From positions 55,579 to 119,578 of the forward strand of contig DEZK01000004.1 of the NCBI GenBank assembly GCA_002365175.1: a stretch of DNA of 64,000 bases, written 5' to 3'. How positions within the stretch are numbered: the stretch's first letter is position 1; each line of letters opens with the position of its first letter. Under the pieces are notes generated by a model that saw only the letters and a program-made list of their open reading frames with translations, was not told the DNA's origin and made no database searches. Below are positions 35,693-45,568 of the stretch, piece after piece. The translations under genes and the position numbers were made by a program. Source of the stretch: Raskinella chloraquaticus (SeqCode). Lineage in GTDB: Bacteria > Pseudomonadota > Alphaproteobacteria > Rhizobiales > UBA4765.

Positions 35693-36844
35693 ATGCACAA
35701 TTTGTTCAATATCCGTTCCGCCTTTGTGGTTGCCGCGCTGGTGATCGGCTGGAGCGCAGCGGCGCAGGCCCCGCCCGCGCCGCAGGTGGTGGTCGCAACG
35801 CCGGTGAAAAAGACGATCACCGAATGGGATGAATACACTGGCCGGTTCGACGCCGTGGCCGCCGTTGAGATCAGGCCCCGCGTCGCCGGCTTCATCGAGC
35901 AGATTCACTTCCGCGACGGGCAGATTGTCCAGAAGGGGGATATTCTCTTTACCATCGACAAGCGCCCTTACGAGATTGCCGCTGAATCAGCGCGCGCCGA
36001 CATCGCTCGTGCCCAGGCCCAGCTCGAACTGGCGCAAAACGACGTTGAGCGCGCCCAGCCGCTGTTGCAGAACAAGACGCTGACACAGCGCGAATTCGAT
36101 AATCGCCTGTCAACCCAGCGCGTCGCGCTCGCCGCCCTGCAAACCGCCCAGGCGACCGTGAAGACCGCCGAACTCAATCTTGAATGGGCGGAAGTGCGGG
36201 CGCCCCTGTCCGGCCGCGTATCCGACCGGCGTATCGATGTCGGCAATCTGGTCGCCGGTGGCCAGAGCGCGGGCGCCTCGACCCTGTTGACGACGATCGT
36301 TGCCCTCGACCCTATCTACTTCGCCTTTGACGCATCCGAAGCCGACTATCTCAAATATTCACGCCTGTCGCAGACCGGCCGGCGCCCTTCGGGACGCGAC
36401 ACCCCCAATCCTGTCCAGGTGCGGCTTGCCGACGAGACCAGCTGGTCGCGCGAGGGGCGCATGGACTTTGTCGACAACGTCGTCAATCCCCGCTCCGGCA
36501 CCATTCGCGGTCGCGGCATTTTCGACAACAAGGACGGCTTCCTCACGCCCGGCGTCTTTGGCCGCATGCGGCTGTGGGCAGGTGATCGCGAGGCGCTCCT
36601 CATTCCTGATTCCGCCATCGCCTCGGATCAGGCGAGCAAGATCGTTCTGGTCGTTGGCGAGGACAACATGGTGAGCGCGCGCACCGTCACGCCGGGCCCC
36701 CTCGCCGAGGGTCTGCGCGTGATCCGCGCCGGCCTCAAACCCGATGAGCGCGTCATCATCAACGGCCGGTCGAACCCGTTCGTCCGCCCTGGTTCAAAGG
36801 TGACGCCGCAGCCGGGCGAAATCAAGTTACAGCCGACCAACTGA
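35693..36844 (+). CDS. RND efflux periplasmic adaptor (AcrA-like)
   Basis: A 383-residue membrane fusion protein linking an RND pump to an outer-membrane channel. It has a signal peptide (about residues 1-25), the first lipoyl half (RPRVAGFIEQIHFRDGQIV), a helical hairpin (about 85-170, Gln/Ala/Leu-rich), the second lipoyl half (LEWAEVRAPLSGRVSDRRID), and a beta-barrel domain (VVNPRSGTIRGRGIFDN, LTPGVFGRMRL). No lipobox is seen. The pump gene follows after 59 bases, so they form an operon. No outer-membrane factor gene is near, so the pump probably borrows a TolC-type channel. Confidence 0.92.
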   Translation: MHNLFNIRSAFVVAALVIGWSAAAQAPPAPQVVVATPVKKTITEWDEYTGRFDAVAAVEIRPRVAGFIEQIHFRDGQIVQKGDILFTIDKRPYEIAAESARADIARAQAQLELAQNDVERAQPLLQNKTLTQREFDNRLSTQRVALAALQTAQATVKTAELNLEWAEVRAPLSGRVSDRRIDVGNLVAGGQSAGASTLLTTIVALDPIYFAFDASEADYLKYSRLSQTGRRPSGRDTPNPVQVRLADETSWSREGRMDFVDNVVNPRSGTIRGRGIFDNKDGFLTPGVFGRMRLWAGDREALLIPDSAIASDQASKIVLVVGEDNMVSARTVTPGPLAEGLRVIRAGLKPDERVIINGRSNPFVRPGSKVTPQPGEIKLQPTN

Positions 36845-36903
36845 AACAGCCGCGCATTTTCTGACTAATTGCTCGACCTCAAGCCTGATCGGACGCCTTA
36901 CCC

Positions 36904-39900
36904 ATGCGCTTCACGCATTTCTTTATCGATCATCCGATCTTCGCCAGCGTCATGTCGATCATTCTCAGCATCGTCGGCGTCATCGCGCTGCGTGCTTTGC
37001 CGGTGTCCGAATATCCTGAAATCGCTCCGCCGACGGTGAACATCACTGCCCTCTATCCCGGCGCATCATCCGAAGTCATTGCCGCCACCGTCGCCACGCC
37101 CATCGAACAGGAAGTCAACGGCGTCGACAACATGCTCTACATCACCTCCCAGTCAACCGGCGATGGGCGGCTGTCGATCAACGTCGTTTTCCAGCCCGGC
37201 ACGAATATCGATCAGGCGCAGGTTCTCGTGCAAAACCGCGTTGCAGTGGCCCAGCCTCGCCTGCCCGATGATGTGCAACGCCTTGGCATTACGGTGCGCA
37301 AAGCCTCACCCGACCTGATGATGGTCATCCATATGATCTCGCCCGACGGCACGCGTGATCAGCAATATGTGTCGAATTACGCCACGCTCTTCGTCAAGGA
37401 TGTTGTTGGCCGCGTCGATGGCGTCGGTGATACACGCATTTTCGGGGCACGCGATTACTCCATGCGGGTCTGGCTTGATCCAGCCCGCATCCAGGCACGC
37501 AGCCTCACGGCTGGCGAGATTGTCACGGCGCTGCGCGCAGCCAACGTCCAGGTAGCGTCCGGATCGATCAATCAGCCACCGGCCCAGTCGGCGGGAGGAT
37601 TCGAGCTTGCCATCCGCACGCTCGGACGCCTGTCAAACCCCGACGAATTTTCTGACATCATCGTCAAGACGGACAGTGACGGCGCCGTCACCCGCCTGCG
37701 CGACATCGCCCGCGTCGAACTCGGCTCGCAGGATTACAATGTCAACGCCTATCTCGATGATGCCGTGGCAACCGCCCTCGTGGTGTTCCAGCGCCCCGGT
37801 TCAAACGCCCTGTCGACCGCTGCCGCCGTGCGCGCCCGCATGGAGGAGCTGAAGCAGAATTTTCCGAGCGGCCTTGACTACCGCGTTGTCTACAATCCGA
37901 CCGAATTCATCCAGCAATCCGTCGATGCCGTTATCCATACCTTCTTCGAGGCGATACTTCTGGTCGTCATTGTTGTGATTATCTTTCTGCAGACATGGCG
38001 CGCCGCCGTCATCCCGATCATCGCCATTCCCGTGTCAATTCTCGGCACCTTCGCCTTCATGGCGGTGCTCGGCATCAACTTCAACACGCTCTCGCTGTTT
38101 GGACTGGTGCTGTCGATTGGCATTGTCGTTGATGATGCCATCGTCGTGGTAGAAAATGTCGAGCGTTATCTGGCCGAGGGCATGAACCCGCGCGAGGCCG
38201 CCCACAAGACGATGGATGAAGTCGGCAATGCACTGCTGGCGATTGCGCTGGTTCTCTGTGCGGTCTTCGTGCCGACCGCTTTCATCACCGGGCTTCAAGG
38301 CTCGTTTTACAAGCAGTTCGCCGTCACCATCGCCGTCTCGACGCTTCTCTCGGCCTTTGTGTCGCTCACCTTGTCGCCCGCTCTTGCTGCCCTGTTGTTG
38401 CGCCCGCACGGCCGAGCCGCCGCACCTACCGGCTTTTTTGGCAGAATGATTGCGGTCATATCAGCCCCGCTCAATGCATTCTTCCGCAGCTTCAACTGGG
38501 CCTTCGGCAAGCTGTCAACCGGCTACGGCGCCCTGACCAGCCGCCTTGTGCGCTTTGCCGTGATTGTCCTGATTGCCTATGCTGGCCTGATCGCGTTCAC
38601 CTATGTCCGCCTCGCCAGCACGCCGACCGGCCTCATCCCCCAGCTTGATCGCGGCTATTTCATTGCCGCCTTCCAGCTGCCGCCGGGATCATCGCTCACC
38701 CGCACCGATGAGGTGGTGCGTAAAGCCAGTGCGCTCATCCGCAGCCGGCCAGGCGTTGATCGCGCCGTCGTCTTCGTCGGCTTTGATGGCGCGACCTTCA
38801 CCAACGCCCCGAACACGGGGGTTATTTTCGTTCGCCTCCTGCCCTTCGAGGAGCGGGCCGCCAGGGGTCTTGGTGCCAGGGCTATTCTGGGCGATCTGCG
38901 CCAGCAGGTGGCAGCCATCAAGGAAGCATTCATTCTGGTCATAGAACCACCTTCGGTGCCGGGCATCGGCACCGGCGGCGGGCTGAAACTCTATGTGCAG
39001 GACCGCTCCGGTCGTGGCGTCGCCGCCCTCGAAGGGGCGGCGTGGGCGATGGCGAGCGCTGCCAATCCGCAGAACGGATTTGCGCAGGGGTTTACGCTGT
39101 TCAACACCAAGACGCCCCAGATTTTTGCCGATATTGACCGCACCAAGGCTGAGAAACTCGGCGTGCCCATCGCCCGCGTTTTTGAAACGCTGTCGGTCTA
39201 TATGGGCTCCGCCTACATCAATGATTTTAACATTCTCGGTCGTACCTACCGGGTGACCGCACAGGCCGACAATCCCTTCCGGGTTGACCTGCGCGATGTC
39301 GCCAATTTGCGCACCCGCAACGCCAGCGGCGAGATGGTACCCATCGGCTCCGTTGCCAATTTCACCGATACCACCGGCCCCTATCGCCTGCCGCGCTATA
39401 ACCTCTTTCCGGCTGCCGAAGTGCAGGTCGCCCTGCTGCCTGGCGTCTCATCCGGTCAGGGCATTGCCACGCTGGAGCGGCTGGCAAGCCAGCGCTTGCC
39501 ACCAGGTTTTGGTTTCGAGTGGACGGAAATCGCGCTCCAGGAAAAGCTTGCCGGCAACACGGCCCTGCTCGCCTTTGGCCTTGCCGTTGTCTTTGTCTTC
39601 CTGCTGCTGGCAGCTCTTTATGAAAGCTGGCTGCTGCCGCTCGCCGTCGTTCTGATTGTCCCGATGTGTATCCTGGCGGCGATGATCGGCATCGGCTTTC
39701 GCGGTCTTGATCGCAACGTCCTGGTTGATATCGGGCTGGTCGTGCTGGTTGGCCTTGCCGCGAAGAACGCGATTTTGATCGTCGAATTCGCCAAGCAGGC
39801 GGAGGAAATGGGCATGAACCGTTTCGAGGCGGCGATCGCTGCCGCACGAACCCGGCTGCGGCCCATTCTCATGACCTCGTTCGCCTTTATTCTTGGCGTG

Positions 39901-40101
39901 GTACCACTCGTCCTGTCATCCGGCGCCGGCGCTGAGATGCGTCAGTCTCTGGGAACCGCCGTCTTTTCCGGCATGCTTGGCGTCACCTTGTTCGGGCTGC
40001 TGTTCACACCGGTCTTCTATGTCGTGGTGCGCTATTTTGCCTCCCGCCGCACCACAGCAGCGCCGCTGCCGCCTGTGCCGCCCGGTCAGGTCGATGTGTG
40101 A
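36904..40101 (+). CDS. RND multidrug efflux permease, HAE-1 family (AcrB-like)
   Basis: A 1065-residue proton-driven exporter of normal length with twelve expected membrane helices and two large periplasmic loops. It begins MRFTHFFIDHPIFASVMSII. The proton-relay Asp410-Asp411 lies in GIVVDDAIVVVENVERY and Lys954 in GLAAKNAILIVEFAKQ. The HAE-1 marks EVNGVDNMLYITSQSTGDG and PEIAPPTVNITA.YPGAS are present. It follows the adaptor gene and meets the convergent methyltransferase gene with no gap. Drug range cannot be deduced. Confidence 0.95.
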   Translation: MRFTHFFIDHPIFASVMSIILSIVGVIALRALPVSEYPEIAPPTVNITALYPGASSEVIAATVATPIEQEVNGVDNMLYITSQSTGDGRLSINVVFQPGTNIDQAQVLVQNRVAVAQPRLPDDVQRLGITVRKASPDLMMVIHMISPDGTRDQQYVSNYATLFVKDVVGRVDGVGDTRIFGARDYSMRVWLDPARIQARSLTAGEIVTALRAANVQVASGSINQPPAQSAGGFELAIRTLGRLSNPDEFSDIIVKTDSDGAVTRLRDIARVELGSQDYNVNAYLDDAVATALVVFQRPGSNALSTAAAVRARMEELKQNFPSGLDYRVVYNPTEFIQQSVDAVIHTFFEAILLVVIVVIIFLQTWRAAVIPIIAIPVSILGTFAFMAVLGINFNTLSLFGLVLSIGIVVDDAIVVVENVERYLAEGMNPREAAHKTMDEVGNALLAIALVLCAVFVPTAFITGLQGSFYKQFAVTIAVSTLLSAFVSLTLSPALAALLLRPHGRAAAPTGFFGRMIAVISAPLNAFFRSFNWAFGKLSTGYGALTSRLVRFAVIVLIAYAGLIAFTYVRLASTPTGLIPQLDRGYFIAAFQLPPGSSLTRTDEVVRKASALIRSRPGVDRAVVFVGFDGATFTNAPNTGVIFVRLLPFEERAARGLGARAILGDLRQQVAAIKEAFILVIEPPSVPGIGTGGGLKLYVQDRSGRGVAALEGAAWAMASAANPQNGFAQGFTLFNTKTPQIFADIDRTKAEKLGVPIARVFETLSVYMGSAYINDFNILGRTYRVTAQADNPFRVDLRDVANLRTRNASGEMVPIGSVANFTDTTGPYRLPRYNLFPAAEVQVALLPGVSSGQGIATLERLASQRLPPGFGFEWTEIALQEKLAGNTALLAFGLAVVFVFLLLAALYESWLLPLAVVLIVPMCILAAMIGIGFRGLDRNVLVDIGLVVLVGLAAKNAILIVEFAKQAEEMGMNRFEAAIAAARTRLRPILMTSFAFILGVVPLVLSSGAGAEMRQSLGTAVFSGMLGVTLFGLLFTPVFYVVVRYFASRRTTAAPLPPVPPGQVDV

Positions 40102-40866
40102 TCAGTCGACCTCGGCAAGACGCGGCTTGGGTGTCAGTACGACGCAGAAATAGCTTTCAAATTCCGCCCCCAGCACGAAATGCTGGGCGGGGAAGCTTGC
40201 CATCAGATCATCCTCGTAAAGCGATACCGCATCGGCCCGGCACAGCACGAATTTGGCAGCCGCAACAATATCCTCACGATCAATGATCGCCAGCACCTTC
40301 ATGTCGGGGTGGCGCTGCAGCCAGTCGTGAACCGCAATCACCAGAAGCGGGTAACCGGGATGGAGCATGTCATCGAGAATGATCAGCCCCTGAGCATGCA
40401 TTACCGCATGCGCGAGATCAAGGTCGCGGGTGATCGCCTCGCGCGAATGCTCACCGTCGATGTGAAAAAGCCGCAAGCCGGCCTCGCTGCCAAGCTTGGC
40501 GCGGATATCGGCAGGCGACAGCTCATCGCTCGCACCTTTGTGAATGACGATGCCTGCCTCATCAATGCCGCAACGCGCCAGATGCTGCCGGAAAAGATCA
40601 AGCAATCCATCATTTGGCCAGTTGAAGAGATCGATGGCCAAGGCTTTCTCGCCCGCCTGCAGGGCATGGGCGAGCGCAATGAAAAACCGCCCCTCGAACG
40701 TCCCGATTTCAGCGATGAGACCATTGATGCCCATGTCGCTCTGCCGGCGCATGAGATGACAGGTAATCGTTGCCGCAAAGCGCGAGGACATGCCACGCAC
40801 GCTGTCATAGAGAGCTTCGATGTAATGGTCGCAGGCGGCAAGTCCGCTGCGAAAGGCGATGGTCAT
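40102..40866 (-). CDS. Class I SAM-dependent methyltransferase (Methyltransf_24 type)
   Basis: A 254-residue enzyme with a Rossmann-like SAM fold. Motif I is seen as LIAEIGTFEGRFFIALAHAL, followed by KALAIDLFNWPNDG, and an acidic HIDGEHSREAITRDLDLA with IILDDMLHPG, as in the Methyltransf_24 group of small-molecule or sugar O-methyltransferases. The substrate is not evident. The gene lies 14 bases downstream of the amidase gene in the same direction and may be co-transcribed. Confidence 0.75.
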   Translation of the reverse strand: MTIAFRSGLAACDHYIEALYDSVRGMSSRFAATITCHLMRRQSDMGINGLIAEIGTFEGRFFIALAHALQAGEKALAIDLFNWPNDGLLDLFRQHLARCGIDEAGIVIHKGASDELSPADIRAKLGSEAGLRLFHIDGEHSREAITRDLDLAHAVMHAQGLIILDDMLHPGYPLLVIAVHDWLQRHPDMKVLAIIDREDIVAAAKFVLCRADAVSLYEDDLMASFPAQHFVLGAEFESYFCVVLTPKPRLAEVD

Positions 40867-40880
40867 GGCACTGTCCTGGG

Positions 40881-42305
40881 TCAGGCGGGGCGTGGTGAGT
40901 CGATGCGGGCGAACGGGCTTGCCTTCTCAAAGGCGCGCGCGGCGGTGAGCACGGTTTCATCCTCACGCAACCGGCCAACGAGTTGAAGACCGATGGGTAA
41001 TCCCTCGCTGTTAAGCCCGCAAGGGAGCGAGATCGCCGGCGCCTGGGTGATATTGAAGGGGTAGGTGAAGGGGCTCCATTCCGTCCACTCATCGCCCCAT
41101 GCCGCGACACCGGCAAAGCCCGGCGGCGGCATGTTGTTGCCAAACGGCAAGGCGACTGTTGACATCTGCGGCGTGAGCAGCAGGTCATAGCGATCATGGT
41201 AATCGTGGAAGGCCTGAATGAGTTGCCCGCGCGCGACCAGCAATCGCTCCAGAACCGTGGCGCCGCTCACCCCCTGCCCGCGCAGCGCAGCTGCGAGAAA
41301 TCCCGGATCCATCACCGCCCGGTCGCTGTCCTTGAAAGCCCGCAACGCCAGCGCCGCACCCGCAAACCACAGATCATTGAGAATATCGCGCGGATCGCTC
41401 ATGCGTGGATCGGCCTCCTCGACATGAGCGCCGAGTTCTTCAAACACCCGCGCTGCCGCGGCCACGCTTGTTTCAATTTCCGGATCGATCTTGCTGACGT
41501 GGCCAAGCCGCGGCGAAAAGCCGATTTTCAATCCCGTGATCCCGCCCTCAAGCCTGCCGCGACGATCAAGGGCCTTGTCGGTCCATGCCAGGAAATCACG
41601 CCGGTCAGGTGCCGTGATGAGGGACAGCGCGAGTGCCTGATCGCTGGTTGAGCGGGTGATGGCACCGACATGGGCAAGCTCTCCCATCACCGAAATCGGA
41701 TAGGCCGGTACCCGCCCATGCGTCGTCTTGAAGCCGACAACGCCCGTAAAGGCCGCCGGAATGCGCAGGGAGCCGGCCCCGTCGGTTCCCAGATGAATGT
41801 GACCAAGCCCGAGGGCTGCACACGCCGCCGCCCCCGAAGACGAGCCGCCGGTCGTGCGATCAAGCCGCCACGGGTTGCGCGTCAACCCGGTAAGCGGACT
41901 GTCGGACAGCCCCTTCCAGCCAAATTCAGGCATCGTCGTCTTGCCGAGAATGACCACCCCAGCCTCACGCAGCCTTGCCACTGCGGGCGCATCGAACGCT
42001 TCCGGCGCATCCGATGTTGCCAGCGACCCGTTGCGCTTGGGAAATCCCTTGAGCGACAGATTGTCCTTCACCGTCGCGGCAATCCCGTCAGCCGGGCCGA
42101 TAGCCGCCCCTTTGGCGTAGCGTTGCTCACTGGCGTGCGCCGCCACCAGCGCTCCCTCGCGGTCGATGAAGACGAAGGCATTGATCGCGCTCTCGCTGGC
42201 ATCAATGCGCGCGAGCAGGTTTTTTGTTACCTCGACCGGCGACAAGGCGCGACGGGTAAACTGGCGGCGCAGCGCCTCGCCGTCCATGGCATCAACATCA
42301 TTCAT
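40881..42305 (-). CDS. Amidase signature enzyme
   Basis: A 474-residue hydrolase of amides. The catalytic Lys-Ser-Ser set is visible: TVKDNLSLKG (Lys), TGGSSSGAAAC (cis-Ser) and the nucleophile in GTDGAGSLRIPAA, followed by GFKTTHGRVPAYP. The C-terminus LPIGLQLVGRLREDETVL is the usual ending. It resembles general amidases rather than GatA, since gatB and gatC are absent. Natural substrate unknown. A methyltransferase follows 14 bases downstream. Confidence 0.9.
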   Translation of the reverse strand: MNDVDAMDGEALRRQFTRRALSPVEVTKNLLARIDASESAINAFVFIDREGALVAAHASEQRYAKGAAIGPADGIAATVKDNLSLKGFPKRNGSLATSDAPEAFDAPAVARLREAGVVILGKTTMPEFGWKGLSDSPLTGLTRNPWRLDRTTGGSSSGAAACAALGLGHIHLGTDGAGSLRIPAAFTGVVGFKTTHGRVPAYPISVMGELAHVGAITRSTSDQALALSLITAPDRRDFLAWTDKALDRRGRLEGGITGLKIGFSPRLGHVSKIDPEIETSVAAAARVFEELGAHVEEADPRMSDPRDILNDLWFAGAALALRAFKDSDRAVMDPGFLAAALRGQGVSGATVLERLLVARGQLIQAFHDYHDRYDLLLTPQMSTVALPFGNNMPPPGFAGVAAWGDEWTEWSPFTYPFNITQAPAISLPCGLNSEGLPIGLQLVGRLREDETVLTAARAFEKASPFARIDSPRPA

Positions 42306-42433
42306 CGCTTCGTCCCCTGTAACCCGACGTTAGATGAGACAGGATATTTTGTCTAAGTAATCGCCACCTCACCTTTCCGCGCCCATCTGTGCTAAGCCAG
42401 CACCGTTCCAAAAATTGCGATCAACCCGGAGAC

Positions 42434-43180
42434 ATGATGTCTGGCATTTTCTGGCGAACCTGCCTGGTAGCGGCAACACTGGTGGTGAGCCCCCTTGCGC
42501 AGGCCGAGACGCTCCAACTCCTGGTCGTCGATATCGCCCGAAACGGCATCCAGCAACTCGTGCCGGGTTTCGAGAAGCTCTATCACCATCAGGTCGTCAT
42601 CCAGTCAGCACCTGCAAGCCTGCTCCTCCAGCGCCTTGAAGCGGGCGAACGCGCCGACATCGTCATTCTTGATGCTGTTTCGCTTGACCGCCTGGAGGCG
42701 CAGAAAAAACTGCGCTACCTCGAAACTGCGGAACTCGGGCGAGCTGGGCTTGGTGTCGCCGTCAAGGCCGGCGGAACGTTGCCGGCGGTGTTTACCGAAG
42801 ACGAATTCAAGACAAGCCTGACGGCTGCCCGCTCCATCGCTTATGCAGAATCGGAGACAGGATCGGCCGCGCAGTTTCATATCGCCCTGTCGAGGCTAAA
42901 GCTTGCAAGCCAGACGGCCACCAAGCTGCGTCCATTGGCGCGGCCCGACATGGTCGAGCGGGCGCTGGCATCCGGCGAGATTGACCTGGCGGTTGGCTGG
43001 GCCAATGAATTCGTCAGTCGCCCCGGCATCGTGCTGGCCGGGTTTCTGCCACATTCGCTGCAGAAATGGCTGGTCGTGCGGGCTGCGCGCTTGAGCGATG
43101 GCGAGCCGGCGCGCGCCTTCATCGATCACATCGCTGATGACGACAATCTGAAGCTTTTCACGCGGAGCGGTTTCCGCTAG
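42434..43180 (+). CDS. ModA-like periplasmic substrate-binding protein
   Basis: A 248-residue exported protein with a signal peptide (about residues 1-22, cut after AQA). The fold is that of molybdate-type binding proteins: LVPGFEKLYHHQVVI, SAPASLLLQRLEAGERADIVIL, SIAYAESETGSAAQFHIALSRL and EIDLAVGWANEF. ATG 42434 follows CCCGGAGAC. No permease or ATPase genes accompany it, so it may be an orphan receptor or serve another transporter. The oxyanion preference is inferred from family only. Confidence 0.75.
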   Translation: MMSGIFWRTCLVAATLVVSPLAQAETLQLLVVDIARNGIQQLVPGFEKLYHHQVVIQSAPASLLLQRLEAGERADIVILDAVSLDRLEAQKKLRYLETAELGRAGLGVAVKAGGTLPAVFTEDEFKTSLTAARSIAYAESETGSAAQFHIALSRLKLASQTATKLRPLARPDMVERALASGEIDLAVGWANEFVSRPGIVLAGFLPHSLQKWLVVRAARLSDGEPARAFIDHIADDDNLKLFTRSGFR

Positions 43181-43238
43181 CCCGAACAGACCGCCATCCG
43201 CGCCACACCTTCTGTCCAGTAAAAGGGGCCCATCGTCC

Positions 43239-44435
43239 ATGGCCAAATCGCAAAAACCACAATCCCGCAAGCAACGAACGCCGGACCCCGAGAAATTATC
43301 GGCGTTCCATGTCTGCGGGCTCGACGACCTGACCGGCAACCACTTGCAGCCGGTTCTGGTGATGCAGGGGGGTGGCGCGCTTGGTGCCTATCAGGCTGGC
43401 GTCTACCAGGCGATGCACGAAGCAGACTGCGAGCCGGAATGGGTGATCGGCACATCCATCGGCGCGATCAATGCCGGGCTGATCGCCGGTAATCCGCCAG
43501 AGCGCCGCGTCGAGGCGCTGAGCGAATTCTGGAATCGCATGTCGCGCGATAACAGCCTGCTCTTTCCACCCTTCAACCTGTTTCCTGCCGCCACCACGAT
43601 GATGCTGGGACTTCCTGGCTTTTTCGCTCCCAAGCCCCTTAACGCTCTGAGCGGCGGCGGACCGGCGCAGGCCGCCATCTATTCCACCTCGCCCCTTGAA
43701 AAGACACTGAGCGAGCTGATCGACACGTCTCTTCTCAACAGCAACGCACCGCGCCTGACGGTCGGGGCCGTCAACGTGGTCGAGAGTTCAATGAAGTATT
43801 TTGACAGCCGCGACATGCCGGATGGCAAAGCTTTGTCGGTGGCGCACATCATGGCCTCCGGCGCCCTGCCGCCGGCCTTTCCCTCGGTCGAGATCGACGG
43901 CTGCTATTTCTGGGATGGCGGCATTCTTTCCAACACGCCGATCGAAGCCGTCTTCGACGATAGCCAGCGCAAGAGCAGCCTGGTGTTTTCCGTCGAGGTC
44001 TGGCACGGACATGGGCCTGTGCCCAAAACCGTCAACGACGCGCTGACCCGGCAAAAGGATATCCAGTACGCCAGCCGCGATGACGAACACATCATGCGCC
44101 AGCGCCAGCTGCACAAGCTGCGCCATGTCATTACAGAGCTGGTTGGTCATCTGCCCGATGAGGCAAGCGAGATGGAGAACGTTGTCGAACTGGCAGCTTA
44201 TGGCTGCACGACACGCATGCACGTCGTTCGCCTGTCCGCACCGATCATCCCGGGCGAGGATCACACCAAGGATATTGATTTCTCACCTCAGGGCGTGACG
44301 CGGCGCTGGCAGGCGGGACGTGAGGACACGCTGCGCATGTTTGACGCGAAGCCATGGACAAAGACGGCCTTCGATCCGTTGAACCCGGTCATTGTCCACA
44401 AGGATCCTGGCTTTGATAAACCGTCAAAATCCTAG
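43239..44435 (+). CDS. Patatin-like phospholipase with DUF3734
   Basis: A 398-residue protein. The patatin part has the oxyanion loop QGGGALGAYQAGVY, the nucleophile elbow VIGTSIGAINAGLIAG and the catalytic Asp in FWDGGILSNTPIEAV. The C-terminal third (about 300-398, KDIDFSPQGVTRRWQAG) is the DUF3734 extension found in a distinct alphaproteobacterial group, sometimes tied to polyhydroxybutyrate or lipid turnover. It is transcribed alone, 58 bases after the ModA-like gene. The substrate is unknown. Confidence 0.88.
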   Translation: MAKSQKPQSRKQRTPDPEKLSAFHVCGLDDLTGNHLQPVLVMQGGGALGAYQAGVYQAMHEADCEPEWVIGTSIGAINAGLIAGNPPERRVEALSEFWNRMSRDNSLLFPPFNLFPAATTMMLGLPGFFAPKPLNALSGGGPAQAAIYSTSPLEKTLSELIDTSLLNSNAPRLTVGAVNVVESSMKYFDSRDMPDGKALSVAHIMASGALPPAFPSVEIDGCYFWDGGILSNTPIEAVFDDSQRKSSLVFSVEVWHGHGPVPKTVNDALTRQKDIQYASRDDEHIMRQRQLHKLRHVITELVGHLPDEASEMENVVELAAYGCTTRMHVVRLSAPIIPGEDHTKDIDFSPQGVTRRWQAGREDTLRMFDAKPWTKTAFDPLNPVIVHKDPGFDKPSKS

Positions 44436-44567
44436 AGTGTAGTGTGAAAAGGCGGAAACCAATTTTCCTATAAACGCCTGTGAAAACATGACGATAAGAG
44501 CGAATCGTGGTTCCTCATCAACGCAACCTGCTCCCGGATCGCGCGTTCGATGAGCCCCAGCCATCCC

Positions 44568-44810
44568 TTAGGCAGAGTGATCAGGCCCGCTCAGCCATGT
44601 CGCCACATATCCGTGAAGCCAGTCGATGGCGGTGACCAGCAGGAACACGGCGAGAACCGGGACCACGATACGAAATTCGCCGATGATCCCGTCTGTTAAC
44701 ATCAGGGCGGCGAGCGCAAACAGCACCGCCGCCGCCGCGACAATCGCCAGCGTCAAGAGGCTGCGCCCTATCAGCCGGGCAAGTCCTGAACGATCATCGA
44801 TTGTGCTCAC
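44568..44810 (-). CDS. Small two-helix membrane protein, fourth gene of a redox operon
   Basis: An 80-residue protein with two membrane helices (about residues 17-40 and 45-65) and no known domain. It starts at GTG 44810, overlapping the upstream stop by four bases (GTGA), which supports real translation. It belongs to the operon with the cysteine-motif protein and the haem-Rieske fusion. Function unknown. Confidence 0.6.
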   Translation of the reverse strand: MSTIDDRSGLARLIGRSLLTLAIVAAAAVLFALAALMLTDGIIGEFRIVVPVLAVFLLVTAIDWLHGYVATWLSGPDHSA

Positions 44811-45568
44811 GGCCCCGCCGCTCTCATTGTTTCGGGATCGCTCTTGAAAATATAGAAATTGTCCACGCGTTCAATCTCGCCTTCGACCGAAACGAGCTGG
44901 CCGACAAAATCCGCAAATCGCCGCGCGTTGACGCCATCTTTATCATCGGTGAGCAGGAAATACTCCGAACCGCTGACCGCGCCGGTGCTGACAAAAACCG
45001 GTGGAACGCCCCCGACCAGGCAGAGATTGGCGCACGCCTTGTGCGCCAGCCCGTTGCCCGGGCTCATGGCGCCGCTATAACATTTGCCATCACAGATTTC
45101 GCCCGTCAGCCGCCAGCGGCCGAGTGATTGCGGCGGGGCGGGGTGCAGGACATCGCTGGCGGAGGCAACAACGATTCCTTCCTTGTCATCAACCAGCAGC
45201 ATATCGAGCGTGCCGCGCTTCAACAGATAACCGGCAACCGTCACCCACCGCCCGTAAAGCCCGTCAGCCTGGCTCTGGACACCATATTTGCCTTCCCCCG
45301 CCAGCAGATAGGCGCGCGGCTTGCGTCCCTCGCCATCCGGCACGCGCAGCACCGGATAGGGTCTGGCTTCAAGAATGCCGCGCACCTCGATGTGCTGATA
45401 GCCGGTTACCGCCCAGCCGGGATCGGCCGTGCGTCGCGACAAGACGAGGCCAAGTCCACCCATCACCACGACAACAATGAGCCCGATGACTGCGAGGAAA
45501 CGGCCGAGCGGCTGCGGCACCGCATTGATATAGCCGATGAAGAAGGCATCCTTGCCATCACCCGCCAT
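44807..45568 (-). CDS. Membrane protein with a conserved cysteine motif, unknown function
   Basis: A 253-residue protein with one membrane helix (about residues 22-46) and a large extracytoplasmic part of beta strands that looks like two OB-type modules (GYQHIEVRGILEARPYPVL and FVGQLVSVEGEIERVDNFYI). Between them is EICDGKCYSG, about ten residues, then KACANLCLVGGVPPVFV, so four cysteines in two CxxxC pairs. I recall this cysteine block from uncharacterised proteins beside Rieske genes. ATG 45568 was chosen; it overlaps the upstream gene by 11 bases. It could bind metal or form disulfides in an electron-transfer chain. Confidence 0.7.
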   Translation of the reverse strand: MAGDGKDAFFIGYINAVPQPLGRFLAVIGLIVVVVMGGLGLVLSRRTADPGWAVTGYQHIEVRGILEARPYPVLRVPDGEGRKPRAYLLAGEGKYGVQSQADGLYGRWVTVAGYLLKRGTLDMLLVDDKEGIVVASASDVLHPAPPQSLGRWRLTGEICDGKCYSGAMSPGNGLAHKACANLCLVGGVPPVFVSTGAVSGSEYFLLTDDKDGVNARRFADFVGQLVSVEGEIERVDNFYIFKSDPETMRAAGP